From Alphaproteobacteria bacterium (GTDB lineage Bacteria; Pseudomonadota; Alphaproteobacteria; ATCC43930; CGMCC-115725), in assembly GCA_019240125.1 (NCBI GenBank), contig JAFAYW010000012.1:1-64000 (forward strand): DNA of 64,000 nt, given 5' to 3'. Position numbers and translations under genes: made by a program. Under the pieces are notes generated by a model. That model saw only the letters and a list, made by a program, of their open reading frames with translations, was not told the DNA's origin and made no database searches. Below, in pieces: positions 46,969-56,601 of the stretch (the first letter of the stretch is position 1; each line of letters opens with the position of its first letter).

Positions 46969-48159
46969 TCAGGGCGCCGCGCTCTTGACGACGATGCCTG
47001 TGATCACCGGCCCAGTCAGCGTATTCAGCAGCGTGAAGAACTTCTGCAACTCGTTCAAATCGGCATTCGCGACATAGATGATGTCCTTATCTTCCATGGC
47101 GAAACGCTGAGCCAGGAAATACGACTTGGCATCGCGCAGATCGAGGCGGTAGACGACAGGCGAGTCGCCGCCAGGGCCATTCGGAATCTGCGGCCGGCCC
47201 AGCAGTTTGACCATCTCCGGCGGTTCATACCGGAATAGGAACACGCCCGCCGGGTCCGACCGCATATCCTGTAAGCCGCCAACCTTTGCCAGCGCTTCTA
47301 CCAGTGTCATCTTCTCGGATGAGAACGGAACCTGGCTGTTGCTGCCGGTCGCCCCGAATGCGGTGAAGGATTGCGGCAAACGCACCAGTGTCAAAACATC
47401 GCCCGCCTGCGCATAGATGTTCTCGGCCGGGTCGGCGACCAGGGTTTCCATCGGAATCGTCGCGGTCAACCCGTCGCGCGACAGCCGGACGAATGTCTCG
47501 TAGACCGGCGCCCTCGCGCCGCCCGCGGCGGCGACCAGATCGAGCAGCCGGTCCCCTTTCAGAGACAGCGGCACGCGGGCGCCATTCACGACTTCACCGG
47601 TCACCGTCGCGGTGTTGCTGACGCTGCGCGTGATTGTGACGATCGCCTGCGGCTCTATGGCCTTTTCAGCCAAGCGCTTCTCAATGGTCCGTTGCACTTC
47701 CAGCGGCAATCGACCCGCGACATGAATCTGGCCGGCGAAGGGCACCGTGATCGAGCCGTCGCGGCCGACCATCTGCTCGGGAATTGTGACGCTGCGCGAG
47801 CCTGCTGAAACATGGTCGGTTGGCGAACTGGAGAACAGACCACCCCCGGCCGCTTCCCAGATCGATACGACGAGGCTGTCGCCGACGCCGATTTTCGGCT
47901 CGGGTGGCCTGCCGTATTTCTTGAAGCGGACGTGGAAGCTGTCGTTGTGCTGGGCGGCGAGAACCTTGACGACATTCTCGTCAACATCAACGAGATCGAA
48001 TTGGGTCTGCTGGCCCTTGACCTCTTGGCTCTTCAAGTCGCTGGCGGTTGGGCCGGCTGTCGGCAGTTCAGAGCAGCCCGCCAGCAGACCCGCGAACACG
48101 GCCACCGCCGCAGTGCTGCGCCACGTACGCGCCCAACTGACACCCGTTGCACCGGTCAT
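46969..48159 (-). CDS. Polysaccharide export lipoprotein (Wza/KpsD-like, SLBB)
   Basis: About 396 residues. A lipoprotein signal with VAVFAGLLAGCSELP gives a lipidated Cys. The Poly_export domain follows (RPPEPKIGVGDSLVVSIWEA, then VGRDGSITVPFAGQIHVAGR). SLBB-like segments come next (TVTGEVVNGARVPLSLKGDR and the YAQAGDVLTLVRL pair), as in Wza and KpsD outer-membrane export channels. The C-terminus ends near LTGPVITGIVVKSAA, probably the amphipathic helix that crosses the outer membrane. The ATG at 48159 gives a proper signal; an ATG at 48231 would add 24 residues. It is upstream of the glycosyltransferase gene on the same strand and likely in one operon. The other exporter parts (Wzc or KpsMT) are not in the window. 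Confidence 0.92.
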   Translation of the reverse strand: MTGATGVSWARTWRSTAAVAVFAGLLAGCSELPTAGPTASDLKSQEVKGQQTQFDLVDVDENVVKVLAAQHNDSFHVRFKKYGRPPEPKIGVGDSLVVSIWEAAGGGLFSSSPTDHVSAGSRSVTIPEQMVGRDGSITVPFAGQIHVAGRLPLEVQRTIEKRLAEKAIEPQAIVTITRSVSNTATVTGEVVNGARVPLSLKGDRLLDLVAAAGGARAPVYETFVRLSRDGLTATIPMETLVADPAENIYAQAGDVLTLVRLPQSFTAFGATGSNSQVPFSSEKMTLVEALAKVGGLQDMRSDPAGVFLFRYEPPEMVKLLGRPQIPNGPGGDSPVVYRLDLRDAKSYFLAQRFAMEDKDIIYVANADLNELQKFFTLLNTLTGPVITGIVVKSAAP

Positions 48160-48328
48160 ACGAGGTGCGTGTACCGGCGTGTGCTCAAGATTCACGGATA
48201 GCCCAACCGCACAGACCGGCATCTGCCTCATCGCTATCCTGAAATCCCCCGGTCCGCCAATTCTGCGCGGACGCAGCGCCGCTCAACCAGCTACTGCAAT
48301 AACACCCTGCCGGTTCGATCGGCGGTAG

Positions 48329-48787
48329 TCAAACCACTTGTACGGCGGTCGCGATCATCCGGGCCGCATAGACCCCCATCCATCCCACGGGATCAAGCCA
48401 ACCCTTTTCGTTACGCGGTGGTTTGATCGCCCTTATATGTGCGTCGGTGATCTCAGTAAGCGCGTTGATGATCTTGGGCGAGTCACCCTCAGTCGACCAG
48501 AAGAACCGGGTAGAACCGGCAACTTCCTGTTTCGCTACGAGGCAGTTTGGCGCTCCACCGGCGCGGTTGTAGAGACCGACCGCCGAATACTGCTCCTGAT
48601 GGCTGACAATCATCACGCCTTCGGTTCCGGGGAATGCGTACTTCATTGCAGAGAACCACCGGCACAGGCCGGCGAGTTCGTCACCGGTGAATTCATAGCT
48701 CGCGGCGATCGCCAATTGTCTCCGCTCCGCGGCGGTGCGGATTTGGCGACCCCTCGGCGGGAAGGGTATGATGTTCGTTTCTGCCAC
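48329..48787 (-). CDS. Hypothetical protein (about 152 aa)
   Basis: I do not recognise the family. The protein begins ETNIIPFPPRGRQIRTAAER, continues with a helical AIAASYEFTGDELAGLCRWF segment and ends with DPVGWMGVYAARMIATAVQ. There is no signal peptide and no membrane helix. The frame is open to an ATG at 48934, but the first ~49 residues look random, and the GTG at 48787 follows GGGGG, so I prefer it. It lies 170 bases upstream of the export gene on the same strand; membership of that operon is uncertain. Confidence 0.5.
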   Translation of the reverse strand: MAETNIIPFPPRGRQIRTAAERRQLAIAASYEFTGDELAGLCRWFSAMKYAFPGTEGVMIVSHQEQYSAVGLYNRAGGAPNCLVAKQEVAGSTRFFWSTEGDSPKIINALTEITDAHIRAIKPPRNEKGWLDPVGWMGVYAARMIATAVQVV

Positions 48788-49041
48788 TTTGCCCCCAATC
48801 CAAACCCGCCCACTGGCGGGGACTGCCCCATCACGCCGCTTACCAGGTGTCGGTACCTGGTAACTCAGCCACGCCGAGCGAAGCCGTGTTAAAGCGCGTG
48901 GGGACACTACAATCGAGGGCCGATTCGGAGTCAATTTCGGGCGCGGGCCGCGCGGGTTTTTCGTGCCTCCTGTGCCTCTTCGGCCACAGTGGCATATAAG
49001 CTACAGGATGTTAAACCCTTGGTTTCATAGCCGTCCCAGGC

Positions 49042-49695
49042 CTACCGTGTCGTTTTCGCGGAGGGCGCGACGGGTTCAACCGACACTTGTGCGATGCCGG
49101 AGCGGCGCATATCGAGCTGGTCGGCAACGGCGGGTGAAACGTCGATCAGAAGCGACCGGCTGACGGGGCCGCGGTCGTTTATTTTGGCTATACAAGACCG
49201 TCCATTACGCAGGTTGGTCACCCGCACAAGCGTATCCAGAGGTAGGGTCCGGTGGGCCGCGGTGGCATGGAAATCATCCAGCATCTCGCCGTTGGCAGTG
49301 CGATGTCCGACATGCCAGCCGCCATACCATGCCGCTGATCCGACTTCGCGCTGACCCACCGGCCGCATCGGACCGATATACTCGTCGCGCGACAATGGTG
49401 ACTGGTCTCTGGCGTTTCGAGCGGAAGCTTCGTTGGCGTTGGCAGCGACCGGCCGACGGCGCGTCGGCGCGGCGTCCTTCTTGACGGCTTGCACCTCGCT
49501 GTCGCGTTTCGACACCTGCGTGGCGCCCGTGGCGGTCTTTTCAGCCCGCTGCCGATGGGTACTGGGGGGCTTCCCCGCAGCTTCCCGGGCGTTCCGGGCG
49601 GCGCGATGATGCTCGCTTTTGGTCTCTGCCGCCCAGGCTGTCGAGGCCACGGCGCACAACGCCAGCGTGACGCCAATCGTCATCCGGATCCGCAT
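49042..49695 (-). CDS. RlpA-like double-psi beta-barrel protein
   Basis: About 217 residues. A signal peptide (MTIGVTLALCAVASTAWAAE) is followed by a basic low-complexity linker and a C-terminal RlpA-like DPBB domain: GSAAWYGGWHVGHRTANGEM, then AAHRTLPLDTLVRVTNLRNG and INDRGPVSRSLLIDVSPAVA. The catalytic Asp of RlpA (NDRGP) is present. RlpA is a septal lytic transglycosylase acting on denuded peptidoglycan; a SPOR domain, usual in longer RlpA, is missing. The start could be the ATG at 49695 or three codons later; the frame-open ATG at 49722 adds odd residues. It is divergent from the SDR gene across an AT-rich gap. Confidence 0.85.
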   Translation of the reverse strand: MRIRMTIGVTLALCAVASTAWAAETKSEHHRAARNAREAAGKPPSTHRQRAEKTATGATQVSKRDSEVQAVKKDAAPTRRRPVAANANEASARNARDQSPLSRDEYIGPMRPVGQREVGSAAWYGGWHVGHRTANGEMLDDFHATAAHRTLPLDTLVRVTNLRNGRSCIAKINDRGPVSRSLLIDVSPAVADQLDMRRSGIAQVSVEPVAPSAKTTR

Positions 49696-50252
49696 TCCGC
49701 ACGTGCTCCGCGCTGTTGACACGTTGTTGGCAGCAGCAGACCGCAGAGCAGCCTACCGTTGCTGGCCGAACCAGGTTCTTGGGTTGCCGTCCCGGGACGT
49801 ATGAAATGGGGGGCGCCCGGGTGAAGCGGGGGAAGGTCAACCAGAGGTTACCCAGCGTTCCGTCAGGTTGTCAACCGATTCAGTCAGGCAAAGCCCTACT
49901 AAAAGAAAATCAATCCGTAGTCTTACTAAATCCTTTAAAATCCTATGTTCGACTAAAAAGGCAAATAATCATCGCTGTCTTATCTTGGATATGAGGATAG
50001 ACCTAAAACGAGGCTAAAGTCCTCACGACTGTACAAAGCGGCGAGCGAAGCGGGCCCAAAAGCGACAACGGAGTTCTATCCGACCGCATGTTCGCCCGAC
50101 GCGCGAGGCCTCAGACCCGTCGCGCAGACGCCGCGTCGCCGCCAAGACCGTAAGCCGCGATTGGGATTGGCGGTTCGGTGGTTGCCTATGGCGCGGCTCC
50201 AACTAGATATGATGCGCGCGCACTTCGCCCGCACACGCATGAGGGAGCCACC
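49696..50252. other. Divergent intergenic region with an AT-rich core
   Basis: About 557 bases between the RlpA-like and SDR genes. The core at about 49895-50020 is strikingly AT-rich compared with the rest of the window and contains runs such as cctttaaaatcc and gactaaaaaggcaaataatc. No open frame there is convincing. It may hold promoters for both genes or a binding region for a nucleoid protein such as the MucR-type regulator encoded at 15897. Confidence 0.4.
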
Positions 50253-50951
50253 ATGGCCGATCGCGAGCGCATGTTGATTGTCGGGGCAGGGTCGGGCCTC
50301 AGCGCAGCGCTTGCCCGCCGGGCCGCGCAGGACGGAATGGACGTCGTGCTCGCCGCCCGCGACACCGCGAAGCTGGCGGCTCTAGCTAAGGAGACCGGCG
50401 CCGCGACCGTTGCGTGCGACGCGAGCCAAGCGGATGCGGTTGCCCGGCTTTTTGACAGCGTCGATGCCGGCGGCTCCCGCCTCGATCTTGTCGTCTATAA
50501 CGCCAGCGGCCGGGCACGCGGGCCGATCATCGATCTCGATCCGGCGGCGGTGGAGCAGGCCGTCAAGGTGACGGCGATGGGCGGGTTCTATGTCGCTCAG
50601 CAGGCGACCCGGCGCATGCTGAAGCAGGGACGCGGCACCATCTTGCTGACCGGCGCCAGCGCCGGGGTCAAAGGTTATCCGCGGTCGTCGTCATTTGCGA
50701 TGGGCAAGTTCGCGTTGCGCGGACTCGCGCAAAGCCTCGCTCGGGAATTGCATCCCCAGAACATTCACATCGGCCACGTCGTGATCGATGGCGGCATCGC
50801 GAAAGAGGGCGACTCGCGCGCTAACGAGCGGGGGCCTGATGGGCTGCTCGATCCGAATGCAATCGCCGAGAGTTATTTCCAATTGTACCGGCAGCCGCGC
50901 AGTGCCTGGGCATGGGAGATTGAATTGCGCCCTTGGATAGAGACCTTCTGA
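50253..50951 (+). CDS. Short-chain dehydrogenase/reductase
   Basis: 232 residues. The Rossmann motif reads ILTVGAGSGLSAALARRAA-like (MLIVGAGSGLSAALARRA), with DVVLAARDTAKLAAL downstream. The NAG-type motif is LVVYNASGRARGP, and the expected catalytic region reads LTGASAGVKGYPRSSSFAMG. In that region the usual Tyr is replaced by Phe in SSSFAMGK: the Y-x-x-x-K motif appears as F-x-x-x-K. The family reduces or oxidises carbonyls with NAD(P)H; altered catalytic Tyr makes activity uncertain. GAGGGAG 4-10 bases before the ATG supports this start over the open frame from 50178. In the Sinorhizobium rkp locus an SDR (RkpH) accompanies RkpA/RkpG; whether this is the counterpart is uncertain. Confidence 0.85.
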   Translation: MADRERMLIVGAGSGLSAALARRAAQDGMDVVLAARDTAKLAALAKETGAATVACDASQADAVARLFDSVDAGGSRLDLVVYNASGRARGPIIDLDPAAVEQAVKVTAMGGFYVAQQATRRMLKQGRGTILLTGASAGVKGYPRSSSFAMGKFALRGLAQSLARELHPQNIHIGHVVIDGGIAKEGDSRANERGPDGLLDPNAIAESYFQLYRQPRSAWAWEIELRPWIETF

Positions 50952-51062
50952 GTTGAGCCAGACGTCATCGCTTCCGCGGCGCTTGAAACGATGTGGCTGA
51001 CCGCGTGGGCTTGACTTGCAAGAGCATGCCCATTAATCATAGTTAGATGACCGGAACGCGTC

Positions 51063-51130
51063 ACGAGCTTCGACTTACGACCCTGGCGTCCTGAAGACGC
51101 CGGGAGAGGCTCGTCGTCCCTTCGAGGGAC
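51063..51130 (+). promoter_or_regulatory. Structured leader upstream of leuA
   Basis: Two adjacent hairpins. The first has arms ccctggcgtc / gacgccggg (9 bp with one bulge, 51081-51104) enclosed by an outer acgagc (51063-51068) / gctcgt (51109-51114) pair. The second is gtccc / gggac (51116-51130) with a 5-base loop. They lie some 220-290 bases before the leuA ATG. No Leu-rich leader peptide is evident, so classical attenuation is not supported; an RNA element or terminator pair remains possible. Confidence 0.35.
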
Positions 51131-51222
51131 CCTGGAATTCGCGTTTAGGTATTTCCGATGACATTAATGGCTTGGGCTTTCCGCAAAGTAGTGGGGGAGT
51201 CGGGTTGTGGGCCGCGACTTAG

Positions 51223-53031
<1,809 letters not shown>

Positions 53032-53063
53032 CCGCAAGGGGCGCGGCGCCCTCGGAGACAGCA

Positions 53064-53375
53064 ATGTTTTTTCTCTGCCAGCGTACCGACACGATGCCGG
53101 AGCAGCGTGCTCTGGTGAACTCCGACCATGTCGTCGCGCTTCTGCCGATCGCCGGCGGCGTCCGCTCAAAGCTGTATCTCGACACCGGAGAGAGCTGGGA
53201 AATCGCACTCGGGTTTCCGTATGCGGTCGCGCTCTTCCGCAACGAGGCCGAGGTGGTCAGCGGGCTACCCGCTGACCGCCCGCGCAGCCAGATCGCGGGA
53301 GCCGGCGCCGAGCCCCAGACCCCCCCGAGTGGCGGCTTCAACAACAACCCCGGCCTGCGCCGCCAGCCCATCTGA
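53064..53375 (+). CDS. Hypothetical protein (about 103 aa)
   Basis: Unrecognised. The N-terminal 60 residues are compact (MFFLCQRTDTMPEQRALVNS, then VVALLPIAGGVRSKLYLDTG and an EIALGFPYAVAL strand), resembling small beta-rich proteins. The C-terminal ~40 residues are Pro/Gly/Ala/Asn-rich and probably disordered. The ATG at 53064 follows GGAG by 8 bases; a TTG at 53028 would overlap leuA. Probably the last gene of the leuA transcript, ended by the hairpin at 53394-53415. Confidence 0.5.
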   Translation: MFFLCQRTDTMPEQRALVNSDHVVALLPIAGGVRSKLYLDTGESWEIALGFPYAVALFRNEAEVVSGLPADRPRSQIAGAGAEPQTPPSGGFNNNPGLRRQPI

Positions 53376-53393
53376 GCTCTGACTCAATATGTC

Positions 53394-53415
53394 GCGCCGC
53401 CCCTCCCGGCGGCGC
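53394..53415. terminator. Candidate bidirectional hairpin
   Basis: An 8-bp perfect GC-rich stem gcgccgcc (53394-53401) / ggcggcgc (53408-53415) with a 6-base loop, placed between the convergent hypothetical and NUDIX genes. There is no T-run on either side, so it may depend on Rho or act only as a 3' stabiliser. Confidence 0.4.
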
Positions 53416-53430
53416 AGAGATTGCGATGCC

Positions 53431-53838
53431 TCAGAGAAGGTCGCGTAACATCGCGACCAGCGGTTTGTCGGCAGGCGGCATCGGATAATCATCAAAGCGC
53501 GCCGGGCGTACCCAGGCGAGTCGCTGCCCTTCGCGCCCGGTCACGATCCCAGACCATTTGCGGCAGACATAAAGCGGCATCAGCAGGTGGAATTCGGCAT
53601 ACGCATGTGAGGCGAAGGTAAACGGCGCCAGGCAGCTGGCAAGAACGTCGATGCCGAGTTCCTCGTCGAGTTCGCGGATCAGAGCGGCCTCGGGATTTTC
53701 CCCGGGATGCACCTTGCCGCCGGGAAACTCCCATGTCCCCGCCAGATGCTTGCCGACCGGACGCTCGGCCAAGAGCACGCGGCCATCGGTGTCCACCAAG
53801 GCCACAGCCACGACGAGAATGATCGGCCGGTCAGCCAT
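53431..53838 (-). CDS. NUDIX hydrolase, MutT-like
   Basis: 135 residues. The Nudix box is exact: GKVHPGENPEAALIRELDEE followed by LGI, matching GX5EX7REUXEEXGU. The N-terminus (ILVVAVALVDTDGRVLLAER) and the WEFPGGK lead are those of MutT, which hydrolyses 8-oxo-dGTP to keep it out of DNA. The small size fits MutT, but other NTP substrates are possible. Its start overlaps the end of the WcbI-domain gene by 8 bases, so it is cotranscribed with it. Confidence 0.92.
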   Translation of the reverse strand: MADRPIILVVAVALVDTDGRVLLAERPVGKHLAGTWEFPGGKVHPGENPEAALIRELDEELGIDVLASCLAPFTFASHAYAEFHLLMPLYVCRKWSGIVTGREGQRLAWVRPARFDDYPMPPADKPLVAMLRDLL

Positions 53839-56113
53839 AATGATGGATGTATTCCTGGATATAGGTTTCCCAGCTGATCTCGCGTCCCCGGTTCAGGTAC
53901 AGCCGGCTCTCGGTGGCCCAGCCCACCCCCAGATCGCGTGCGACCTTCGGATGGATCGGCACCTGCGGATTGCGCAATCCGGTGTCGATGCTCTCATTGA
54001 CCGTCACTGGCCCCGGCGCCCCGACCTGCCGCGCGGCAAACTCGATCATCTGCCCAAAGACCTCCCAGTTTGGTCGCACGGTCGTGTGGAAGAGCTGTCG
54101 CTTCTGGAAGTTGTCGAGAATGAAACTTCCGAGATCGATGCCGAACTTTCTGTCCACCGAGGCGAGCCGCTTCACCTCCATGTCGTGCAGCCGGCGGTAA
54201 TTGACGATGCCGCGATGCTCAAGGTCGCGATAGGCATCGAAGCGAGCTTGTTTATCGGGGACTTCAGTGCGTAACCGCCCGAGCAGGCCATCGAGATATG
54301 GGAAGGTCAGGTTTGGCGCCTCGCTTTCATAGGCGAGCTTGTCACCGGGCCCGTTCCACGCGTCAAACGGCCATAACGAGGCGAAACGCACCAGCGGAAA
54401 ACGAATGACCTCGGCTCCTGGCCGGATGTGGTCGCGCAGCGGAAACTCGTCCCAGAGTTTGATGTCCTGCGCCAGGACAACGTCGCAGGTCTCAAGATCG
54501 AGTGCAGCGAATTCATGTAGATTCTTTTGCAGCTGCACAAAGTGATATTTGACTTCATACAATTTGTTGAGCGACTCGGTGTGCGTGAAGCCCTGGCGCA
54601 GCGTTTCCGACTGGCAATTCCCGATTATGACAATCTTGCGCCGTCCGGTGGGGCGCAGCATTGGCGCCACCAGGTGGCTTTGGGCGCGCGATTTAGCCGG
54701 CAGTTCCTCCAGTTCCTGAAGTAACGTGACTTCGGCAATCGAAACACCGCTGTCAGGCGCCTCGCGCAGCGTAAAGGTCGATTGCAGGTTACCGACGCCC
54801 AATGCCATGTCATCGGGAATCGCGAAGCTGTGGCCGCCTGCGTCCCTCGCTACCTCGCCAACGGTGATGGTGGTGCGCGCCGTCAGGGCTGGTCGCAGCA
54901 GGCTCTGCGGCTGTTCCGCGAAATTAGGGCGGGCGGCGACCTCGATGGTCAGCGCCGGGGCGTCGCGCGACGCGGTGCTCGGCACGCTCGCCTTGACGCG
55001 GAGACGATAATGTCCTGCCGGAAGTGGCGGCAGCCAGCGCCGGACCACACCGCGAGCGCAATCCCGGCCCGTCATCTCGCGCTCGCGCATCAGATACCAG
55101 GCCGACGGCTTGGCCTGCATTGGCTCAGTCTCACAAAGCTGACGCACGTCGACGGCATGTATTGTCAAATCGGCCGCTGCAAGACGATGCAGGCGAATGT
55201 CGATAGGCGCGTCGGCGCCAGCCTCCAACCCGATTTCGGTTGGCACGACAAAGTCGAGGGTCATAACGCCGTCGGCCAATGCCTGCCTGTCAAATTCCCG
55301 CCACAGCAATTGAATGCCATTTGTCGCTGGGACGTTCGCCGCCACCTGCAGCATCGAACGTGTCCGCCAGCGGCTTTGCGCCTGTACCTCGACGCCCAGC
55401 AGCGAGGCGGCGCTGGCCGCGGCAGAAGAGAGATCGGCCCGCACCGTCAGCCGGTAGCGAGCGCGTGGCAGCCGTAGATACGGCCAGCCGCCATAAACTA
55501 TGCAACCGATCGGTTCCCAGGCGGCGGTGCGGACACTGCCGCTGCGGACGCGACGGCCGAACCAGCCCTTTTGCAGACGACCGAGCATGCGCCAGGTGCG
55601 AGCCTTCGGATCGGGCAATAGGCCCGACGGTGGCAGCGGATCGAGTTTGACGTCGGTGATTTCGATGTCGGCGTTTTCGAAGTGGTAGAAGCGGAATTCA
55701 AAGCGCCCTTCGTTTTCGCTCTCCAGGCTGTGCTCGAACGGGACCGAGAAGTCTATCGTGGCTACCCCATCCGCCAGCTCCGCTTGCGTAAAGTCGCACC
55801 ATTGCAGCTGAAAGCGGCTCAGGATGATGACCTCGACCCCGAGAACCGGCTGATCGAGCATCCGAGCGCGGCGGCTGCTGCAGCGGATCGTCATCCGGTA
55901 GGAGCCCTGCCGAAGATGCAGATACGGCCCATAAAGGAAGCAGCCGGCGGGCTCCTGCCGGCGCAACGCAATCGCGCCGCCGGTACCCCGCTTGCCGCGC
56001 GCCCCACTCTCCAGCTTGGGCAGAAGTGCCGTTGATGACGGCGGCGGATGAGGCGCCAGCGCCCTGCTCTCAGGTCTCTGCGCGAATGCGGTTAATGCGA
56101 TGTCGTCGGGCAC
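53831..56113 (-). CDS. WcbI-domain polysaccharide protein with three N-terminal repeats
   Basis: 760 residues. The C-terminal region (about 482-745) is a WcbI domain, starting KIVIIGNCQSETLRQGF with the family GNCQ motif and continuing CDVVLAQDIKLWDEFPLRDH. WcbI proteins belong to capsule loci and are predicted acetyltransferase- or hydrolase-like enzymes. The N-terminal ~430 residues hold three diverged beta-sandwich-like repeats (about 48-150, 187-315, 338-475); repeats one and two share GCFLYGPYLHL / GCIVYGGWPYL and ADGVATIDFSVP / ADGVMTLDFVVP. These look like carbohydrate-binding units. There is no signal peptide. Downstream is the NUDIX gene (8-base overlap); upstream, the divergent ACP/FAAL pair. 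Confidence 0.82.
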   Translation of the reverse strand: MPDDIALTAFAQRPESRALAPHPPPSSTALLPKLESGARGKRGTGGAIALRRQEPAGCFLYGPYLHLRQGSYRMTIRCSSRRARMLDQPVLGVEVIILSRFQLQWCDFTQAELADGVATIDFSVPFEHSLESENEGRFEFRFYHFENADIEITDVKLDPLPPSGLLPDPKARTWRMLGRLQKGWFGRRVRSGSVRTAAWEPIGCIVYGGWPYLRLPRARYRLTVRADLSSAAASAASLLGVEVQAQSRWRTRSMLQVAANVPATNGIQLLWREFDRQALADGVMTLDFVVPTEIGLEAGADAPIDIRLHRLAAADLTIHAVDVRQLCETEPMQAKPSAWYLMREREMTGRDCARGVVRRWLPPLPAGHYRLRVKASVPSTASRDAPALTIEVAARPNFAEQPQSLLRPALTARTTITVGEVARDAGGHSFAIPDDMALGVGNLQSTFTLREAPDSGVSIAEVTLLQELEELPAKSRAQSHLVAPMLRPTGRRKIVIIGNCQSETLRQGFTHTESLNKLYEVKYHFVQLQKNLHEFAALDLETCDVVLAQDIKLWDEFPLRDHIRPGAEVIRFPLVRFASLWPFDAWNGPGDKLAYESEAPNLTFPYLDGLLGRLRTEVPDKQARFDAYRDLEHRGIVNYRRLHDMEVKRLASVDRKFGIDLGSFILDNFQKRQLFHTTVRPNWEVFGQMIEFAARQVGAPGPVTVNESIDTGLRNPQVPIHPKVARDLGVGWATESRLYLNRGREISWETYIQEYIHHYG

Positions 56114-56327
56114 TTTGTCTGCTTCCGCATAGCAACAGCGCGGCGCCCGCCTCTGGCGGCGTCGATCATCCTACCCGCGACTTGACCCATATCGGCACGA
56201 AATGTAGCGTCCGGCGCGCCGCACTTGCAATAGTGCCGGGGTCGGCCAAGTGTCGCGCGTACTGGCCAGAGACCTGCCTTCAGCCGCGGTTTTCGCTTGA
56301 ACAGGTATGTACGAGGAGGCATTGGGA

Positions 56328-56597
56328 GTGGCGCGGCCGAACGTCAGCGAATCTGAAATTTGCGACTGGTGCCTCAACTACATCAGGCAAAATGTAGAGA
56401 GCCCGCCAAGCGAAATCGGGCCGGAGAATACGTTCTCGGAGATGGGTCTCGATTCGGCGACTTCGGTTTATTTTGTCGTCGAGCTCGAGGAGTGGCTTGG
56501 GATGGAGCTGGAACCGGAAATTGTCGGCGATTATCCCACGATTGCCACGCTGGCGCGTCACCTGGTTACCCGCGAGGGCAAGTCGAGCGCTGGCTGA
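56328..56597 (+). CDS. Free-standing acyl carrier protein
   Basis: About 89 residues. The phosphopantetheine Ser is in FSEMGLDSATSVYFVVELEE, in the DS motif typical of PKS-type carrier proteins. The C-terminal IVGDYPTIATLARHLVTRE matches the helix IV/TIxxLaxhL pattern of PKS and FAAL-linked ACPs rather than AcpP. The GTG at 56328 follows GAGGAGG by 8-9 bases and is preferred over the ATG at 56307. The fatty acyl-AMP ligase gene begins 4 bases after its stop, so acyl-AMP formed by that enzyme is most likely loaded here. Confidence 0.88.
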   Translation: MARPNVSESEICDWCLNYIRQNVESPPSEIGPENTFSEMGLDSATSVYFVVELEEWLGMELEPEIVGDYPTIATLARHLVTREGKSSAG

Positions 56598-56601
56598 CCG
56601 C

